From Pseudomonadota bacterium (lineage in GTDB: Bacteria > Pseudomonadota > Alphaproteobacteria > Rhizobiales > Xanthobacteraceae), in the NCBI GenBank assembly GCA_023417665.1, contig JAEZFA010000208.1, positions 1 to 7,639 on the forward strand: a stretch of DNA of 7,639 bases, in the 5' to 3' direction. Each line of letters opens with the position of its first letter. The stretch's first letter is position 1. Shown piece after piece: positions 5,361 through 7,639 of the stretch. Under the pieces are notes generated by a model. That model saw only the letters and a list, made by a program, of their open reading frames with translations, searched no databases and was not told the DNA's origin. The translations under genes and the position numbers were made by a program.

Positions 5361-5768
5361 ATGCGTTTCATGATCATCGTGAAGGCGACGAAGGATTCCG
5401 AAGCCGCGCGCAAGCCGACCGAAGAACTCTTCAGAACAATGGCCGACTATACCGAAGAGTTGCAGAAGGCCGGCGTGCTACGCGACGGCAGCGGACTGAA
5501 GCCTTCCAGCCACGGCTGGCGCTTCACCTGGAAAGACGGGAAGAAAACCCAGACCGACGGTCCTTTCGCGGAAGCCAAGGAACTGGTCGCGGGCTTCACC
5601 ATCATCGAGACCAAGACCCGCGAGGAGGCGCTGGAATGGACCAGGCGCTTCCCGAACCCCGGCTTCGACGACGGCGAAATCGAAATTCGGGAACTCTACT
5701 CGCTCGACGACTTCGACAGCCCGGAAGCAGAGCGATTCCGCAAGATGGAAATGAAGAGCCAGCAATAA
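5361..5768 (+). CDS. YCII-related (DGPF domain) protein, second tandem copy
   Basis: A 135-residue paralogue of the preceding protein, starting MRFMIIVKATKDSEA, with DGPFAEAKELVAGF again from residue 66 and PNPGFDDGEIEIRELYSL towards the end. Conserved positions are largely the same, while the surface-like stretch 51-65 and the C-terminal tail differ, so the copies may have separate roles or form a heterodimer (inference; the fold usually dimerises). A GAGG overlaps the previous stop (TGAGGATGCC before the ATG), giving a ribosome binding site at normal spacing and close coupling. The sigma gene begins 39 bases after its stop with no terminator between, so all three are probably co-transcribed. 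Confidence 0.9.
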   Translation: MRFMIIVKATKDSEAARKPTEELFRTMADYTEELQKAGVLRDGSGLKPSSHGWRFTWKDGKKTQTDGPFAEAKELVAGFTIIETKTREEALEWTRRFPNPGFDDGEIEIRELYSLDDFDSPEAERFRKMEMKSQQ

Positions 5769-5807
5769 GCCGCTTGCCTGCCGCCCGATGCCGTGGTCGG
5801 TAACCGC

Positions 5808-7088
5808 ATGGCTACCGACCCGCATCGGACAATTGCCGCCGTCTTCGCAATCGAACGGCCGAAACTGATCGCATCGCTCACGCGGATCACGCGCGATGTC
5901 GGCACGGCCGAAGAACTCGCGCAGGATGCCTTCGCTACGGCCCTCGAAGCATGGCCGCAAACCGGCGTGCCGCAAAATCCCGGCGCCTGGCTGATGCTGA
6001 CCGCGAAACGCAACGCGCTCGACGCCCATCGCCGCAAGCGGACGGCCGCACGAAAATACGACGAACTCGGCCACGACCTGCGCGAAGAAGAACAGACCTC
6101 GCCCGATCTCGACACCGCACTCGACGACGACATCGGCGACGATCTCTTGCGGCTGATCTTCACGGCCTGTCATCCGGTGCTTTCGCCGGAGGCGCGCGTC
6201 GCGCTGACGCTGCGGCTGCTCGGCGGGCTCACGACCGAGGAAATCGCCCGCGCCTTCATCGTGCCCGAACCCACGATCGCGCAGCGCATCACGCGGGCGA
6301 AGAAGACCTTGCGCGAGAAGCAGGTCGCCTATGAAGTCCCGCACGGAGAAGAACTTTCGGAACGCCTCGCGGCGGTGCTCGAAGTCATCTACCTGATCTT
6401 CAACGAGGGCTATGCCGCGACCTTCGGCACCAACTGGATGCGGCCGCAGCTTTGCGAGGAAGCGCTGCGGCTCGGCCGCGTGCTCGCGGAGCTTGCGAAA
6501 GACGAACCCGAAGTGCACGGCCTGATCGCGCTGATGGAATTGCAGATGTCGCGCTTCGCGGCGCGCGTCGATGCCGGCGGGAATGCCGTGCTGCTGCTCG
6601 AGCAGAACCGTGCGCGGTGGGATCGCCTGCTCATTCGCCGCGGACTGGCCGCGATCGAACGCGCGCATGGGGCCTGCGTGAAGCTCTCGCGGCTCCCCGG
6701 CTCCTATCTGCTGCAGGCCGAGCTTGCCGCCTGCCACGCCCGCGCGAGCCGGCCCGAAGACACCGACTGGGCAAAGATCGTCGGCGTCTATGGCGCGCTG
6801 AACCTGCTTGCGCCCTCTCCCGTCATCGAGCTCAACCGCGCGGTTGCGCTCGGCATGTTGATGGGGCCGCGTGCCGGCCTTGAAATCGTGGATGCGCTTG
6901 CGAGCGACGGCACGCTCGGAAACTACTATCTGCTGCCGGCCGTGCGCGGCGATCTGCTCGCCAGACTTGCCCGCCACGACGAAGCGAAGCTGGAATTCGA
7001 ACGCGCCGCCGCGATGACGCAGAACGAGAAGGAACGCGCGGTGATGCTGAAGCGCGCCGCGCAATCGGCCGGGGAGCGGCTTTCATGA
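5808..7088 (+). CDS. ECF42-type RNA polymerase sigma factor with C-terminal extension (DUF6596/TPR-like)
   Basis: This protein of 426 residues is about twice the length of an ordinary ECF sigma factor. Region 2 covers about 11-77 (LIASLTRITRDVGTAEELAQDAF, NPGAWLMLTAKRNALD). Region 4 covers about 112-172 (TACHPVLSPEARVALTLRLL, then GLTTEEIARAFIVPEPTIAQR). The extension from about 185 begins VLEVIYLIFNEGYAATFG and is helical and TPR-like. This layout next to DGPF genes defines the ECF42 group, which is known for lacking a linked anti-sigma factor; none is seen here. The extension is thought to control activity in place of an anti-sigma. I prefer the ATG at 5808, which gives MATDPHRTIAAVFAIE as in relatives; a GTG at 5793 in the same frame would add five residues. 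No strong ribosome binding site precedes either. Targets are probably the neighbouring genes. Confidence 0.9.
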   Translation: MATDPHRTIAAVFAIERPKLIASLTRITRDVGTAEELAQDAFATALEAWPQTGVPQNPGAWLMLTAKRNALDAHRRKRTAARKYDELGHDLREEEQTSPDLDTALDDDIGDDLLRLIFTACHPVLSPEARVALTLRLLGGLTTEEIARAFIVPEPTIAQRITRAKKTLREKQVAYEVPHGEELSERLAAVLEVIYLIFNEGYAATFGTNWMRPQLCEEALRLGRVLAELAKDEPEVHGLIALMELQMSRFAARVDAGGNAVLLLEQNRARWDRLLIRRGLAAIERAHGACVKLSRLPGSYLLQAELAACHARASRPEDTDWAKIVGVYGALNLLAPSPVIELNRAVALGMLMGPRAGLEIVDALASDGTLGNYYLLPAVRGDLLARLARHDEAKLEFERAAAMTQNEKERAVMLKRAAQSAGERLS

Positions 7089-7516
7089 AACTGAACATCA
7101 GGCCGGCAACGCCGGAAGACGAGGCGGCAGTGATTTCGCTGTGGCACGCCTGCGGACTGGTCGTGAGCGACAACGACCCGGCCGCCGATTTCCGCTTCGC
7201 ACGTGGCGGGGCGGCTTCCGAGGTGCTGGTCGGCGAGAACGATGCCGGCCGCATCGTCGGCAGCGTGATGGTCGGCCACGACGGGCACCGGGGCTGGCTC
7301 TATTATCTCGCGACCGCCCCCGACACGCGCCGTGGCGGAAACGGGCGGCGCATGGTGGACGCCGCCGAAGCCTGGCTGCGCAGCCGCCACGTCGCCAAGA
7401 TGCAATTGATGGTGCGCGAGGCCAACACCGAGGTGGTTTCCTTCTACGAGCGCATCGGCTTCGAGGTCACCCCGCGGGTGGTGCTCGCGAGATGGCTGCG
7501 GGACACACCTTCCTGA
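7085..7516 (+). CDS. ypeA: YpeA-like GNAT family acetyltransferase
   Basis: This 143-residue single-domain GNAT protein would transfer acetyl from acetyl-CoA to an unknown amine. Its sequence follows E. coli YpeA closely in motif order: NIRPATPEDEAAVISLWHACGL, SDNDPAADF, GSVMVGHDGHRGWLYYLAT, then the acetyl-CoA loop RRGGNGRR (R-x-x-G-x-G, about residues 79-86) and EVVSFYERIGFE near the end. The symbol marks this resemblance; the role of YpeA itself is unclear. The ATG overlaps the sigma factor stop by four bases (ATGA), indicating translational coupling and shared transcription. A strong hairpin begins seven bases after its stop, making it the last gene of the operon. Confidence 0.85.
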   Translation: MKLNIRPATPEDEAAVISLWHACGLVVSDNDPAADFRFARGGAASEVLVGENDAGRIVGSVMVGHDGHRGWLYYLATAPDTRRGGNGRRMVDAAEAWLRSRHVAKMQLMVREANTEVVSFYERIGFEVTPRVVLARWLRDTPS

Positions 7517-7522
7517 AAGCCG

Positions 7523-7554
7523 GGATCATTTCGCGCGCTCGCGCGTTTTGATCC
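7523..7554 (+). terminator. Hairpin terminator after the sigma/GNAT operon
   Basis: An inverted repeat of 32 bases: GGATCA (7523-7528) pairs with TGATCC (7549-7554), a T-rich internal loop follows on each side, and CGCGC (7532-7536) pairs with GCGCG (7541-7545). TTTT directly follows the inner stem (7546-7549), as in an intrinsic terminator. It lies just after the GNAT stop and before the next gene's ribosome binding site. Confidence 0.65.
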
Positions 7555-7587
7555 TATCGGGAGAGGGTCCGGCAACAGGAGGTTGTC

Positions 7588-7639
7588 ATGCGTCTCGACG
7601 ACAATTTCGAGGACCAGGCGCAGGAAACGGTGTCGTGGG
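7588..7639 (+). CDS. Start of an unrecognised gene (runs off the window)
   Basis: Seventeen codons are visible, reading MRLDDNFEDQAQETVSW. The start is well supported by AGGAGG (7577-7582) five bases before the ATG, the best ribosome binding site in the right-hand part. It lies beyond the terminator and so is probably a separate transcription unit. The peptide is acidic and shows no signal sequence; it is too short to assign to a family. Confidence 0.6.
   Translation, partial: MRLDDNFEDQAQETVSW

Noticed and set aside
5478..7064. 528-residue open frame on the minus strand
   Set aside because: It lies antisense to the second YCII gene and the ECF sigma gene, is rich in Arg, His and Ala without family motifs, and reflects high GC with few stop codons.

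Overview
The window looks like chromosomal DNA of a GC-rich alphaproteobacterium, probably in the Hyphomicrobiales (Bradyrhizobium/Afipia-like). This rests on codon usage, the flavour of the conserved proteins and a GC-rich hairpin repeat of a kind I recall from that order; no marker gene fixes the taxon. It divides into a disturbed accessory part on the left, transcribed leftwards (1-3420), and an orderly part on the right, transcribed rightwards (3609-7639).

Left part, read on the minus strand from right to left. An intact VWA/CoxE-like protein gene (3420-2239) is followed by a GC-rich hairpin repeat. Then come a HicA-type toxin gene with a damaged or re-started 5' end (2162-1986) and a HicB antitoxin gene that stops early (1980-1690). 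Next is a roughly 100-bp diverged second copy of the 3' end of the VWA gene (1690-1590). Its stop codon overlaps the start of a much more AT-rich gene for an AlbA_2/Schlafen-type, GHKL-ATPase-like protein (1590-133). That last gene is broken twice: by a one-base frameshift in a run of eight T, and by the end of an IS3-family element (1-132) that removes its 3' end. The region reads as the edge of a decaying accessory insertion.

Right part. A FemAB/CelD-like GNAT acyltransferase gene (3609-4799) stands alone and diverges from the VWA gene. After a 137-bp intergenic region comes a compact set: two tandem YCII/DGPF-domain proteins (4937-5353, 5361-5768), an ECF42-type sigma factor with a long C-terminal extension (5808-7088), and a YpeA-like GNAT acetyltransferase whose start overlaps the sigma stop (7085-7516). 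The intergenic region holds a TGTCGA-N17-CGTC sequence that fits the promoter type I recall for ECF42 sigma factors, so the set may be an autoregulated operon. A strong hairpin ends it, and a new gene with a good ribosome binding site begins at 7588 and runs off the window.

I see no rRNA, tRNA, CRISPR array or phage structural gene. The most unusual structure is the junction at 1590-1690, where a duplicated VWA gene end, a truncated hicB and an abrupt change in base composition meet.
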